The notes beneath the pieces were generated by a model. The model was not told the DNA's origin and ran no database searches. It worked only from the letters and a program-made list of their open reading frames with translations. This document shows, piece after piece, positions 47,777-60,712 of a DNA stretch of 64,000 bases; positions within the stretch are counted from its first letter, which is position 1, and each line of letters starts with the position of its first letter. Origin of the DNA: Chromobotia macracanthus (Eukaryota; Chordata; Actinopteri; Cypriniformes; Botiidae); assembly GCA_036877525.1 (NCBI GenBank), contig JAZGTH010000063.1, positions 2,918,001 through 2,982,000 of the forward strand. The letters are read 5' to 3'. Both the position numbers and the translations under genes were made by a program.

Positions 47777-49933
47777 AAGCCTCTCTGGATGTCTTCTTTA
47801 GCACCGGCATCCAGAGCGGCCACCCGCTCCTCCTTACGAATCAATTCGTGTTCGCGCTTCAGCTCGTGATACGAGCGAGAAAACACATGGAAGATTGATG
47901 TGGCTGGAAACGCCATGATGAGAATGCCACTCAGAATGCTGCTGAAAGCCACCACCTGTCCAGGTATGCTGTATGGCACCATGTCGCCATAGCCCACCGT
48001 TGTCATGGAAATGATCGCCCACCAGTAGGATGCGGGGATGCTACTAAAGCTGTGGGAGCCTGTGGCCTTGTTCTTTGAGAATTCTTTCTCTGCCAAATGG
48101 ACAAGAGGTGAGAACAGAGCTACAGCCACGCAGAGGAAAAGCAGTAGAAGTCCAAACTCACGCATACTGCGCTGCATTGTCAAACCCAGAGTCTGCAGGC
48201 CCAGAGAATGACGCGCTAGTCGCATCACATACAGGATGCGGAGGGCACGTGTGAGACGCAGAATTAAACCCAGCTTATCTAAATATCCATGACTCGCTCC
48301 AGCGCTTCCATGAAGTTCGGCTTCCTCCGTCTCATCCTCTTTATCGACCACTAAGGATATGTAGTACGGAAGAATAGCTATTACATCGATGATATTAAGT
48401 GGATTGCGCAAAAACTGCAGTTTACTTTGAGCCTGTAGAAAGCGCAACACAAACTCCAGAGAGAACCAGGCCACGCACACCGTTTCCACGATGAAAATGT
48501 TGCGACACTTTTCTGAGCACTCACCCTGTTAAAGGAGCAAAAATCAAACAAATCTTTGACTTGAACTGGTTTCCTCTTTGATCATCAGTTAATTTATCAC
48601 TTCAGTCTCAAAGATGCTGTGTATGGATAAATCAGAACAGAACTTTAAAATATTATAAAGTTTCTATCAAAATGTCTGTGTTTGAATTTGAGGGTTTCTG
48701 CATTACATATACTCTTTCTTTTGGTTTAGAACATTACTATACACATAGGATTGGTTTCACAGACAGGGCTTAGATTAAGCCAGGAGTAGGCCTTAATTAT
48801 CTTAATGTGTACTAGTTAAACAAAGCCATTTATAGCTGGTTAGTCTTTATTTACCTTAGTCTGCAGCTCCCTAGTCTAGAATCTCAGGTTAAGCAATGTC
48901 ATTTACAAATGTAACTTTGCTTAACTTTTACAGTACAGCGTATTTCAATGTCATTTAAAAAGCCATTTACTGTAGCCTGCATTACTTTAAGTAGAATTTG
49001 CCTAGTTCTGACTTAATTTAATCTCCATCTGGAAAACTGCATCACACACAGTGCTAAATACAGTACACTACGAAAAGTGATGTTCTTATCTTAGTTAGTT
49101 AGCTGCTACCTAGCTGCTAACTACAGGTGTGCACAGTAATGCACAAACAAAAATGATATCAGAAAGTAGTGATTTTGTACACCAACCTTGTTCTCATGAT
49201 CTGGCATGGTGCTGATACACAGGCTGATCACCGTCACAGCAATCATGCCAACAGAGAAGCACGCGAACACCTTCCCAAGCCAGCCAGAATGCGGGTTCTC
49301 CACTACTTCCTGTAGCCATCTCATGACCCTCAGGAAGCCCTTCTCCTGTGCTGCAGGCTTCTGCAGAGCCAACCTCTTCTGCTTCCTCTCTTCTTCCTTC
49401 TTCTTCCTCTCCGTCACCTCCTCCACACGTGTCAGCATCCTGCGCCTGCAGCAGCGCTCCATGTGAACAGGCTCGATGCCCCAGTAGGCGAGCTCATCCG
49501 ACAGCGACACGGCACACACCTGACGCAGCAGCCGCAGTTTCCCTGCCGCCAGGAAGTTTAGGATAACGCGAAAGGCCGCTGAGCTGCGATCAAAGAAGAA
49601 TTCCCGCCTGGTCTCATCATAGTCGTCGCAAAGGAGGGTGATGTCATCCACACTGCTGCAACGACACAACTGTCCCAGACGAGAGAGAGGAAACTGCTCC
49701 AGTGTGCTCCATGGAAACATGTAGCGATCCCCTCCAACGTTGATGAGGGCGAGTTTACTGTGGTCGACGTCTCTGGGAATGGAGGCGTCCCGTAGGCGCT
49801 GGGCCCGTTGGAAGTACACACCCTTGATAGTTTCAGTCTCTGGAATCTCAGTGAAGTACAGATCGAGACTGCTGTCGTCCGTGCTGACCGACAGATTGCT
49901 GAAGTCATGGTTGGCATTGCTGATGATGGGCAT
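47752..49933 (-). CDS. kcng4: Potassium channel modifier subunit Kv6.4, C-terminus altered by a MITE
   Basis: Two coding exons: 49933-49187 and 48525-47752, giving 506 residues. Kv6.4 does not conduct alone; it joins Kv2 subunits and shifts their gating. Visible parts: T1 tetramerisation domain (LALINVGGDRYMFPWSTLEQ, FFFDRSSAAFRVILNFLAAG), S1 (KVFACFSVGMIAVTVISLCI), S2 beginning FIVETVCVAWFSLEF, S4 (LRLTRALRILYVMRLARHSL), pore SYWWAIISMTTVGYGDMVP and S6 (GILIMAFPATSIFHVFSRSY). Kv6.4 rather than Kv6.1-6.3 is judged from the close match of the S1-S6 core and the ENPHSGWLGKVFACFS segment. The last eight residues, FPTNNFRL, are encoded by the MITE (the first base pair of Phe is host). The natural tail probably lay at 47482-47396. 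Confidence 0.93.
48746..49010. repeat. Dispersed GGTTTCACAGACAGGGCTTA element in the kcng4 intron
   Basis: The sequence GGTTTCACAGACAGGGCTTA followed by GATTAAGCCAGGAGTAGGCC is a repeat start often met in cyprinids. The right part is interrupted by the 41-bp insertion at 48905-48945. Confidence 0.5.
48894..48956. other. 41-bp insertion flanked by an 11-bp direct repeat
   Basis: CAATGTCATTT occurs at 48894-48904 and again at 48946-48956. The 41 bp between them is identical to 45799-45839, and with one extra matching base each side the identity spans 43 bp. The layout is that of a target-site duplication around a copied segment. Confidence 0.85.
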
Positions 49934-50406
49934 GGTGGCATTTGGGCGAGTGGAATGAATCCGGTTAGGTCAGAGTTTCTGTAGCTGGAGTTTTTGTACC
50001 TCAAACACTGGCAGTCTGGCAGAGACATGTGGATAAAAGAGCATAATATTAGAAAAATCTCACCAACATTAACATCTGAAATCCTTGTTGTCACCATCAA
50101 TTCGTTTTTTAACAGTTAAACATGCAAATGTTTGGATGTGTGTGAGTGTGCAAACACATGCATTTACAGGAATAACAAAGAAAATAAGAAAGTTAATGTG
50201 TAGCTGATTTTCTATACACATATCACAAAGTAAATATCTTTTAAATTCATCATTAGCGGTTACATGGATCAACATAAATTTAGGCCTCTGCTACATTTAG
50301 TACCCAATTACTTTAGTTGCACCCTTACAAACAAACAATGTTACAAACAGGACAATCATCAGATTATCAGGCATCAGATTATAACACCATGGTACTTTTA
50401 CTGTAC

Positions 50407-50407
<1 letters not shown>

Positions 50408-50437
<30 letters not shown>

Positions 50438-50440
50438 GTG
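50408..50440. repeat. (TA)n(CA)n microsatellite
   Basis: Short TA run followed by CACACACA. Confidence 0.85.
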
Positions 50441-50489
50441 GTACTCCATTACATACATTGTACTCCAAGATACTCTAAAGAACATCATG

Positions 50490-50605
50490 GCACATCTTCC
50501 TGTGGCTCAGTTGGCAACACCAAGGTCATGGGTTTGTTTCCCAGGAAACCTGACTGCACTGTAAGTTACTTTGGATAAAAGCAACCAAATGCATAAATGG
50601 AAAAC
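50490..50605 (+). repeat. tRNA-derived SINE, plus strand
   Basis: Head TGTGGCTCAGTTGGCAACAC, B-box-like GGTTTGTTTCCC and tail TACTTTGGATAAAAGCAACC with AAATGCATAAATGG. A short, diverged copy. Confidence 0.65.
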
Positions 50606-51121
50606 GGTACTATGATACCATGACCATAAAAGTATTTATGTAATAATGTATGTATTATTAATAATATGTAATAATGTAATAATGTATGTATTATCAATAA
50701 TGTATTCATAATGTAATAGCTACATTATCATTACATTACAGTTTAGGTTACTAAACAAAATAAAAACTTTTGGTACTTTTGGTGCTTCTTATGTCACAGT
50801 GTTATGAACACCACAAACGTTCACATGTTGGTTCATGCAAACAACGTCTCACAAAAGCAGCAACAACACCGAGAAGAGAAGAAAAGAGAAAGAAAAGAAA
50901 CATCACTCGCCTGTTTTGTTAACAGAATGAAACGCAAACAGGAAGTTTGAGTATCCGAGTATCAGACGCGTCTGATCAACTTCTGCCGCGGGTCCTTCAT
51001 ACCCAGAGAGATCAGGTCGATAAAACGCGCTCTCGTACGGGAATAAACCCGATTATCTAACAGCCGTGTTCTCTGAAAGCCTCTGTCCTTTATCCTTCAC
51101 TCTTTTGATATTAAACAACAA

Positions 51122-51122
<1 letters not shown>

Positions 51123-51191
<69 letters not shown>
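51123..51191. repeat. (GT)n microsatellite
   Basis: About 34 uninterrupted GT dinucleotides. Confidence 0.97.
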
Positions 51192-51194
<3 letters not shown>

Positions 51195-52144
51195 TGCGTA
51201 ATGCGCAAAACCAGAAGCGCGCACCGCCAGCTGGAACGCGCCCGGACCTGCAACTGTTTGTTACCATTATTTTATTTCATTGTGTCATGTAGTTTTTATT
51301 GACGTGTTAACAGTTGGCAACAAATCAAATCATTATGACTATATTGCTATACTTCAAATAGCAGGTTGATCCATCATTAATAAACTTTAAAATGGATAAC
51401 AATCTTTCCTCTGTGTCAGACAGGTCCCTTTCTGTATGTATGCATGTATGTATGTATGGGGCTTACTGTTTGGGTGAAGTGTGTGGATGGTGAGTTCTTA
51501 GCTCTTGATTCACAGACTAAAGCATATCAGAGCTTAGCTGTAATCTCATGTAGACAGATGATGGTGAACCAGTGATGCCCCTCCATCAGCCTATATAATG
51601 TAAACAGCAGCTGTTATCCACAGTGCGCTCTTCTGTAATCAAGTTTGTTGGGCATGTTTAAACTGCTCTTAAGTCAGTTCTAAAGTTACCTGTAATATGA
51701 TGAACTGGCCGGACAGAGAGAAACATGAGAACCTTATTAAGTGCTTCAGCATCAGGGTCTGCTTACACCCTGCATCTAAGTTTTCTTCCCCAGCCCCTTC
51801 TGAAAAAAACAAAGCCCTACATTTTGGAAAGAAACTGTAAATGGGGCTTATCCAGGGCACTGGGTTGCTGTTAGGGTGTTGGTGCAGAATGGATTTAATG
51901 TAGTTGCCGGGGTTTCAGGGCCCAAAATATCTCTATGACATTTTGGTTCTTAGATGTGGCACAGGTTTTTCCTAAATCTATTAAAGAAGTCTAGCCCATT
52001 TTATCATCTGTCAAGCTAACAACATAAATCAGAAAGCTTAGAAAAGAATTAAATATCCTCTCTTCAATGAGCTGCATGGTTTCAAGTATCATTTACATCC
52101 TCAGCACCAGTGTGTGAGGCGAGTTACACAGCAAAGTTCAATAC

Positions 52145-52420
52145 TTAAAGGGATAGTTCATCCAAAAATGAAAATTCTTCCATTACAAACCTGTATGTTT
52201 TTTGCTTCTGTGGAACATGAAGAGATTTTGAAATATGTTGGTAACCAAACAACAGTGGCACTTATTGACTTCTGTTGTATGGACACAAACCCACTGCGAC
52301 AAAAATTCCCAAAATATCTTCTTTAATGTTTCACAGCAGAAAAAAGTCATACAGGTTTGGAATGACATGAGGGGGAAAAAAGATGGAAATTTTTTAATCT
52401 TTACTGAACCATCCCTTTTA
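52145..52420 (+). repeat. MITE with TTAAAGGGATAGTTCA ends
   Basis: The left end TTAAAGGGATAGTTCATCC and the right end CTGAACCATCCCTTTTA are imperfect inverses. The interior has TGTGGAACATGAAGA and AAGTCATACAGGTTTGGAAT. This is a very abundant cyprinid MITE type. Confidence 0.9.
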
Positions 52421-54006
52421 TTTGAGTTTTTTTCAAATCCATAACAGCAAGAAAACAGATGTGTGTAGGTTCTTAAAAGTTCTAGATTGGCAGCCAGCTG
52501 TGTTTGTTCTGTTTCTATACCTCCTGACCTATATTTGTGTTCTGTACACAAGGAACCAGAAGTAAATCCAGCTGTTGAGTCCAGAAGTGGCTGGGCATGG
52601 GGCCATTCCGGAGCTTCCTGACTGAATATCATGATGCTACTGAGGGAGGAAAATTTATTTGGTGTTACTTCTCATGGTTAGAACAGTAGATACCCATAAA
52701 GTTGGAAACAAGGTATCTACAGTTGCCAGCTGACAGAAAACACAGGAAAACACATAGATCAAAGACTCTTCTAAGCTGCTTTTATTCTGAAATATTATTC
52801 TGGGATATTGTCAATAACCTGCCAGTTGGTGTTCGGGACACAGATTTGCTGTGTTATCTAAGGTAATGACTGTTGAGCTGCTTAACTGACTCATACCCAA
52901 GTATACTCGTGTGTGTTAGCAGATTTTATCCTTTCATCCGTCAGTCCACTTACGATGCAGGAGTCTGTTTTCATTACCAGATATTTAGAGTGAAGCATCA
53001 CACAGTATTTATAATCAAGCACCTTTACTGGACTGTCTAATTAAAAACATCAGCCAAAATGTTTGTAGCTTTAGTTGACTGAAAAATGGTTGTTTTGTTA
53101 ATGGTATTTATTTTACTGATTTAGACATAGGGACAATTATAAAGAAATTGATTTTTTGTTAGTACTACCATCATCTGTACTAATAAACTTCTTATAATGA
53201 ATGTGCAATAATATCGTGTTGTGTGTGTTATACATATTTCAGAATTGTCCTGTTTTCTGGGTTTTTCTTTTCATTATATATAAAGCTGCTTTGGAACAAT
53301 GCACCATTGTAAAAAGCACGATATAAATAAATCTGAATTATATTTTGAACCACCTATATAAGCCAAAGCGTCTGTGAGTACTATGAGTGACCACAGACTA
53401 TAGGTTACTTCTGCAGTCGTGTTATTTCTGACGGCTATAGCGATGTGATCTTTTACTGCAGATCAGTTCTTGTCAATGAATCGTATCACAGGTTAGCAGA
53501 ACAGTCTGAATCGGTTTGTGATTTAGTTCGATTAACTAAATATCGCCTTAACAAAAGTTAACTGTAGCACTGGCCCCAGCATGCACCACAGCTCCAATGG
53601 AAAATGAAAATTATTTGATTGTGTACTGTTTGATTGTTTATTGTGTTTGTTTGAGATGTATTAGATGGTATGAATTTATATGACATTTTTTATGTCAAAC
53701 ATATCAGCTGTTAAATGTCACACAGGATGCTGTAGTTACCCACCTTCTTTTTAGAGAAACATCACTGACATTTTGAATGACTGTGCTTTCACGTCTCATC
53801 TCAAGATTGTTGTTGATTGTTGTTTAATTATTGATTATTATTATTGTTGTATAGTTGTTGTATAGTGTTGTATAGTTATAAATAATAGAAATAAAATCGA
53901 CATATTTTATAATCCGAGTCTTCAGTCAGTGTGACCACCAGATGGCGCTTTTGTCTTGAAAGTTTTACAGTAAGAGCGCGCCTGACGTCACAGCTAACAG
54001 GAAACG

Positions 54007-54410
<404 letters not shown>

Positions 54411-55315
54411 GAGTGTACTGGGTGCTGTGATCGTCTCCTCGGGCTACATATACGACGTGAGGCCTGTATTATTTACACGACATTATTTACATTGTGTATA
54501 TTATTTACACAACCTTCAATAAACAGTGAAGTCACACAGCATTAAGAACAAGAGAAACCAGCTCCATCCACTTTCACAGTCCCATGACAGAGCATTGAGC
54601 ACTTGTTGAATGGGAAGTGATGATAATGTTGTGATGACAAATGCACTGTAAATAGTCATTTATTCTTTAAACAAATTAAAACTGGGTTAGGCGTGTTAAT
54701 GACGCGTGTTTTGACGCAGCATGGATGTGCATTCAGCGCCTTTCAAGCTGCAATCTGTGAAGCTTTTCAGTTTAAAAGGAAAACATGATCAGACTGTTTG
54801 GCAATGATCAGAAGAGTGATTTCCCGGGAAGTTTGGCTTTTTTCCAGCATAAACATCATGTCAAGCAACCTGCAGGTTTATATTTCAAACAAAGGCGACG
54901 ATAGATAGAGAGGCAAAAGTTATAGGTTTTATCCTGAACCATAAAACATGAGCTAACGTGTTGTAGATCTGTTACACAGCATTGTACCTGGAGCTGATAA
55001 AACCTCACCACTGTCTAAATGGTTGTATTTTCCCTGCATGTATGTGTTATACATCATATCACGGTCTTGTCATCTTTGTGAGTTTGTGTTGGGGCTGTAT
55101 AGTGACCGGATCAGGACATTACTGGAGCATCTGGTGTTTGTGTCAGAACATGGTGTTTGGATCCTGACAGTTTTGTTCACTTTTTGTTCTTGGTGCTGTG
55201 ACAGACACTCATGCTTCGTGTCATTTACATCTGTATTGATAATAATTGCCCCACCTGCATCCACTCATCACCCTCCTCATTGTAAAAATTACAGCACAGT
55301 ATTTTAAAGCTTTGT

Positions 55316-55686
55316 TTAAAGCTGCGATCTGTAACTTTCTCTACCGCCAGCTCTGTTTGGAAAAAATACAATTGCAGGTTACTTGTGGAGTTATTTTCTT
55401 AATGTGGATAATAAGTTTAAATTGTAAACAACTGCTGTAAGAACAAACTACAAACGCTGCATCATCTACAGTACCAGCATGTGATACAGTAGCCGCATTT
55501 TCTTTCTGTTTACAGACAGACATTTCCCACGAAATCAGACCTGAAAGCTCAAATTCTAAATCATTATGATAAACTTACAGTTGTGAATCAGGGTAAGATA
55601 AGGAGATCATGTTGAACACTGATCTGTCATGTATGCTCAATAACTGATTTCTGTTTAACCAAAAAGTTACAGATTGCAGCTTTAAA
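55316..55686 (+). repeat. MITE with TTTAAAGCTGCGATCTGTAA ends
   Basis: The left TTTAAAGCTGCGATCTGTAA and the right TTACAGATTGCAGCTTTAAA are near-perfect inverses. A solitary related end (TTTAAAGCTGCAATCCGTAA) lies at about 60400. Confidence 0.88.
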
Positions 55687-55808
55687 TTACCCAAATAAAA
55701 TAAGACTTTTTCTAATTTCTGATTTAATGATTTAAATCTCCTTATCAAAGGTCTTTTGCAGCCTCCAAAATAAAATGAGAGGACTTAGCAGAACATCACG
55801 CAAGTTAA

Positions 55809-58800
55809 TTAGAGTAACTTGTTTAACAGTGTTAGTAGTAAGACTAGTGGATATAAAGACTTTGTACATGCTGAATTTGGTTGATCTCGATAACCGTAAT
55901 CTGTCCTGCAGGGGTTTTGGACCTCTTTAAGAGGAATGGGCAAATCGTCTGGTTTGACAGTGCTCATGCTGTCTCTGACCTGTTGAAACAGTGAAGTTAC
56001 TACTAGAGTTTTGCAGTGAAGTAATAAGAGCAATACAGTCGCTTTTTACTGAATGTTGGTGACATTGAGCTGAGCTGATACGTATAAATGTGTTTGTGTT
56101 TGCATACCCTCTCCACCTCACTGAAGACCCTCAGAAGGTTCCTCCCCAGAGCATCTCTGATCTCATCGTCCGTCCAACCACGCTTGAGAAGTTCAGCCAC
56201 CAGGTCAGGATACTTGGACACATTCTCCAAACCATCTGGCACTCTGTTCCAAACCACAGCAATTACATATAAATTTACATATATGTTTGTTTCTCTGTTC
56301 CAGTTACACACATAAGCATTGCAAATTTGAAATGCACAATCATGTTTCGTTCCAGTGAGTGTCAGATTTCTATGTGAATCACATCTGATTAGAATTAATC
56401 TTTCTCATCAGCCATACTTACCTTGGCACGCCATCGTAATCTCCTCCAAATCCAACGATACTCGAGTCGGCCACTTTCTTGATGTGGTCAAAGTGATCTA
56501 AACATGACATGCACAAGTGTGGTCATGCATTTATGTGTTGCTTTATATCCTGCAGTGCTCAGTGCTGCGGCAGGACACAGGTAGATACTCACCAGCCACA
56601 TCTGAGATGTTTGCTGCTTTTTGGCAGGTGACGTAATCGTTGTAAAAATTAACCATGACAATCCCTTTCTTGTTTTTCTGAAACAGAAAATAAACATTTT
56701 TTTAATGTTTGTCAGGTATGCTAACCCATTCTTGAAACGTGACCTGCGTTTAACCCGTACAGGTGAGGAGTGAATACACACAGAGCAGTGTGTGTGTATG
56801 TGTAACACTGCCTTATGGGCACCTCAGTCATTTCCTGTTGCAGTGGGAATTGAACCTTCAAGCTTTGAGTTACAAGTCCAACTTTTTTAACCATTAGGCC
56901 ACATCTGCCACAGTTGCTTAAACACTGCTGTAGCTCAAACAGTAAATGATGGTGCTTGCAACACTAACATTGTGGGTTCAATCCCTACACTGTAAAAAAA
57001 AAAAACTTTGCTGCCTTAAATTTTTACGTTTAATCAACTTGGCTTTACACGTCATTTTAACTTAATATTTTACATCTTGAATGGTATAACTTTAAAAAAT
57101 AAGTTAAATAGTAAAAAATAGCAAATTCCCAACTATTTCTTATAAGTTACATCAACTCCACACCAGTCACGATTACAAAGAGTAAGTTGAAATGACTTGT
57201 GACCAAACTGATTAAACTTAAATTTAAGGCAGCAAAGTATTTTTACAGTGTAGGAATTGTGTGAACTGATAAAATATAGACCCTAAACTAATGTAATTTT
57301 CTTTGGGTAAAAGTGTCTGTCACAAGCATAATTGTAAATGTTAAACACTTATACGTTAATAAACAGCAAATTCTCTTGTCCCTGCAAAAGTAGCTGCCAT
57401 TATACTGAAGTGTTCTGAGTAATTGTTCGAGTACTGGATCAGTTCAGACCGACACAACCTGTTCTTATGATGTAACGTCACAGTTTTTATTGTGCACCAA
57501 ACAAAAGTTTAGAAATGTATTAGAACACCTTAACTCAAGCAACATGATCTGAGGTGTGAATCTGAAGTTACTGAAGTTTAATACTGAGTGTTAGAGCCAC
57601 CATATCTGTATCACTTCTCTTTTATGAAATAGTTTTGTTTCTAGATTTGTATGGTGACTCACTGATGCCTGTTTGAGCTGTGACGTATGATTTCACATTC
57701 ATGTTTGCAAACTTTTCCTGTCAGATGACTTTGTATGCATTTTGAAGAAAAAGTAGTGGCATGCAAAGATCTGGGCAAAAATAAAGTCCAGCGTGAAGCT
57801 GTGTAGCTATTTATCTAACAATATTATGTATCAGAATCAGTCTGACACTCACCTGATAGATAAATGACCTCATAGTTCTATAATTCTTTATGTGAATGAC
57901 ACTGAATCTTCTGTTATCAATAATTAGGGCTTTGTGAACCGTAATGTTCTCTTTGAAGGCTGGAGTTATCTATTACAGCAGCGTTTATGTAAGTAAATAT
58001 GTAACATCATAGATATAGATCTTTTTTTTATGACTATGCCAGTAAGTGTCTCATTATAAAACAAATGCTCTGATGATGTAACGCTGTGATCTTTATGCAT
58101 TAGAACTTCTGGAGCTTGTGAAGTGGTTGTGGACTCACCACTTCCAGAAGAACATCATCAGGAACGTTCCTCTTGTGAGGACAGATGCTGTAGGCAGAAG
58201 AATGGCTGAAGATCACAGGAGCTTTGGAGATCTCCAGAACCTGCTTCATCACTCTCTCAGACACGTGAGAGAGATCAACCAACATGCCAATGCGGTTCAT
58301 TTCCAGAATGACTTGCTGGGAAATGAGGTGGATTTGTTTACCAAACACATCCAAGACTCACATATTCAAGTCAAAGTGACTCAGACTAGCCTTCACGTTA
58401 AGATAGGATTTAGAAGTAAACTGAATGCTTTATGTTAATAACATTGTTCTGCTGTCTTTTGTTTATGCAGGATAATTGACATTTTTCAGTGGCCATTAAA
58501 TGTATAATGTGTAATCAGATGGGGTTTAATCTAAAAAAGCATCTTACAAAACTTTACACATCAAGAATTAGTTAGAATTTCATTACAAAATGACTTTATA
58601 AAATACTTAAAAAAAAAAAAAGACTTTTTTTTTCAAAGTTAACAAAATAAATGTTTGGACGCTGTCTGGTTATCAAAAGTTTGGGAAAAGACTTCTTAAT
58701 CTAAAAGAAATCTTAATTCTAGGAAAAGTATAATTTAATGCAGGTGCGACTTGGTTTATAATTCAATTGAATAAAATTCTACATTGTAAATGTCCAAAGA

Positions 58801-60712
58801 TATATAAAGCATTATATATTTACACTGAAAGATGCTGCTTTCCCAGTGTGCCGTGATATTATCACTGTTAAAAGGAGCAGTTTTATATACACGTAGATAT
58901 CTTTTATTGTGAGTAGAGGGAAAGATGTGATATGTAAGTAAATAAACGCTACAAAAATCATTAGATCTGAACTAAACATATCTAAACTGTAGGTGAGGCT
59001 AACCTTGCCAAAGTCAGATAACCCATCATGCACTGCAGGCTCAGATCCTGTGTCCACCAGCCAATTATCTGCCCTGGAAGGAAGTGAGACCAAAATGTGG
59101 TTAATAATTTGGCTTTCATTTGAAATTTAACCTCTTCCCCAATCGAATCACAAATGTGGCTTTTGTTGTTTCTATTTCATTAGAAAGGCTGTTTTCTTCA
59201 GAAGAATTGTTTGTGGCTCCTCATTATCTTTGTGCTTGTAAATAGCAGGTGTGTGCTCTGGAATTTCCCTCAGTGTTCACGTGTTGGTGATCATCAATGT
59301 CATGAGGGTGTGTTGGGGAAAGGTCATCCACCTGAACTTCTGCTTGTGGTTCCAGACAGGTTTGTGTCTCCCTTCCAATCTGATGCTATTGTGATGACAT
59401 CAGCGAATGAACATTGTAATTTCCCTGCCGTACTGGGCCAACCGGTGTGTAGCTCTGTAATTCTTTCTGATTATATTTTAGATACTATAGGGGTGATGCA
59501 ATTACACATACGAGTTAAGTCACTCACCAGGGTGTGTTACAGCTGTGGGTTAGAGTGAGGTAGCGCACGCCCAGCTGGTACATCATGCGCAGGGTGGCCA
59601 AACTGCTGTCGATCGAGTGCCCACCCTCTACGCCGATCAAACATGCTGTTTTATTCTGGTGAAAGGCATCCATTATATCTGCAGCAAGAATATCGAAAGA
59701 TAATCATTGTAGTTCACACTAGAGGTTTTAAGAAGGCGAATGCATGTTGTGGGTCATTCTGAGGTGTGCTATGGGCTTGCTAGGGTGTTGCTATTGTGTG
59801 CCGGGTATTTCACCCACTCCTTCGCTGCTTTACCTTGACTGCTAGCTGCAAATGCAAAATCGTCTGGGTATTTCTGGCACATCCTGTGGATTATGTCAAT
59901 CTGTTCCAAGGTCTGTCTGACTGCATCCTTATATTGTGTGTCACATGCTACAAAAGCTGCCCAGAACTGCATCACACAAACAGACATGAACTCACAGAGT
60001 CAGATCTTTCCGTCATGCCTGACGTCACTGTGTTGTGTGCACACGTGTTCTTGTACCTGTGCTGATAGGCGTCCTTCTTTGATTTTGTGGATGTTGGTGT
60101 GGGTGTTGTTGAGTGTGTTCAGGTCCACTGTGTTGAGCTGATTATTGAACAGGTTTCTCATCTGCCAGGGCAGGTCGTTGTGTCTGTTTTATGAGATTTT
60201 ATGTCACACAGGCCATTTCATCCAGCACTTCACATTACACTTTATGAGCAAAAAATTCATAAATGTCAGATTATGGTGTTTTTCCCAATTTCACATAAAT
60301 CAGTTCTCTGTAAGTGGGTTTACTGTGGCCCCAAACAGTATCTGAACTAATTGCAAAAGTTAAATAATTGCAAAAAGTGTAATATTGATGTTTTGTTATT
60401 TAAAGCTGCAATCCGTAACTTTTGTCTCTCTGTCACCATCTTTATTTAAAACAAACTCCACAAGTACCCTGGAATTTTACACAACAAATTAATTATCAGA
60501 TTTTTTACTTAACATGTTCATACAATGTCACAATTTTATACTTGGAGAGAGAGAGACAGGCAGACAGACAGATGGATATCTTACCCATCTATGAGTGGGG
60601 TGTCAGCCATCAGTCTCAGTGCTCGCTCCTTTAGTTCATTTGCTGTAGAGTTGACTGTAAAAGCCCAGAGCAGTAAACACACAGTCCTGATCATCACCAT
60701 CATCATCATCAT
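55809..60712 (-). CDS. dpep1: Membrane dipeptidase (renal dipeptidase family)
   Basis: Ten coding exons in transcript order: 60712-60585, 60183-60057, 59966-59834, 59678-59528, 59073-59004, 58315-58139, 56677-56593, 56497-56422, 56243-56108, 55979-55809. All have GT-AG borders and consistent phases, giving 417 residues (human DPEP1 411). These zinc enzymes hydrolyse dipeptides such as Cys-Gly and convert leukotriene D4 to E4 at the cell surface. Zinc and active-site motifs: DGHNDLPW, LIGVEGGHSIDSS, DLSHVS and FSHSSAYS, with FGGDYDGVPR later. A signal peptide (IRTVCLLLWAFTVNS) and a hydrophobic tail (SLYPLVLLLTLLNKLL) indicate secretion and GPI anchoring. Five consecutive ATG codons open the frame, so the exact start is uncertain. 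DPEP1 is preferred over DPEP2/3 on sequence similarity and because the next gene resembles SULT5A1. Confidence 0.92.
56815..56985. repeat. Two tRNA-like SINE heads in a dipeptidase intron
   Basis: On the minus strand 56905-56815 reads GTGGCCTAATGGTTAAAAAA then GTTGGACTTGTAACTC and B box GGTTCAATTCC. On the plus strand 56930-56985 has TGTAGCTCAAACAGTAAATG and GGGTTCAATCCC. Both lack full tRNA folding and are read as SINE pieces. Confidence 0.55.
56986..57252 (+). repeat. MITE with TACACTGTAAAAA ends
   Basis: TACACTGTAAAA, then CTTTGCTGCCTTAAATTTTT at the left, is the inverse of AAATTTAAGGCAGCAAAGTA and TTTTTACAGTGTA at the right. It lies inside a dipeptidase intron. Confidence 0.88.

Noticed and set aside
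56815..56985. Possible tRNA genes with A- and B-box-like words
   Set aside because: Acceptor and anticodon stems do not pair convincingly, and similar sequences recur with SINE tails; best read as SINE heads.
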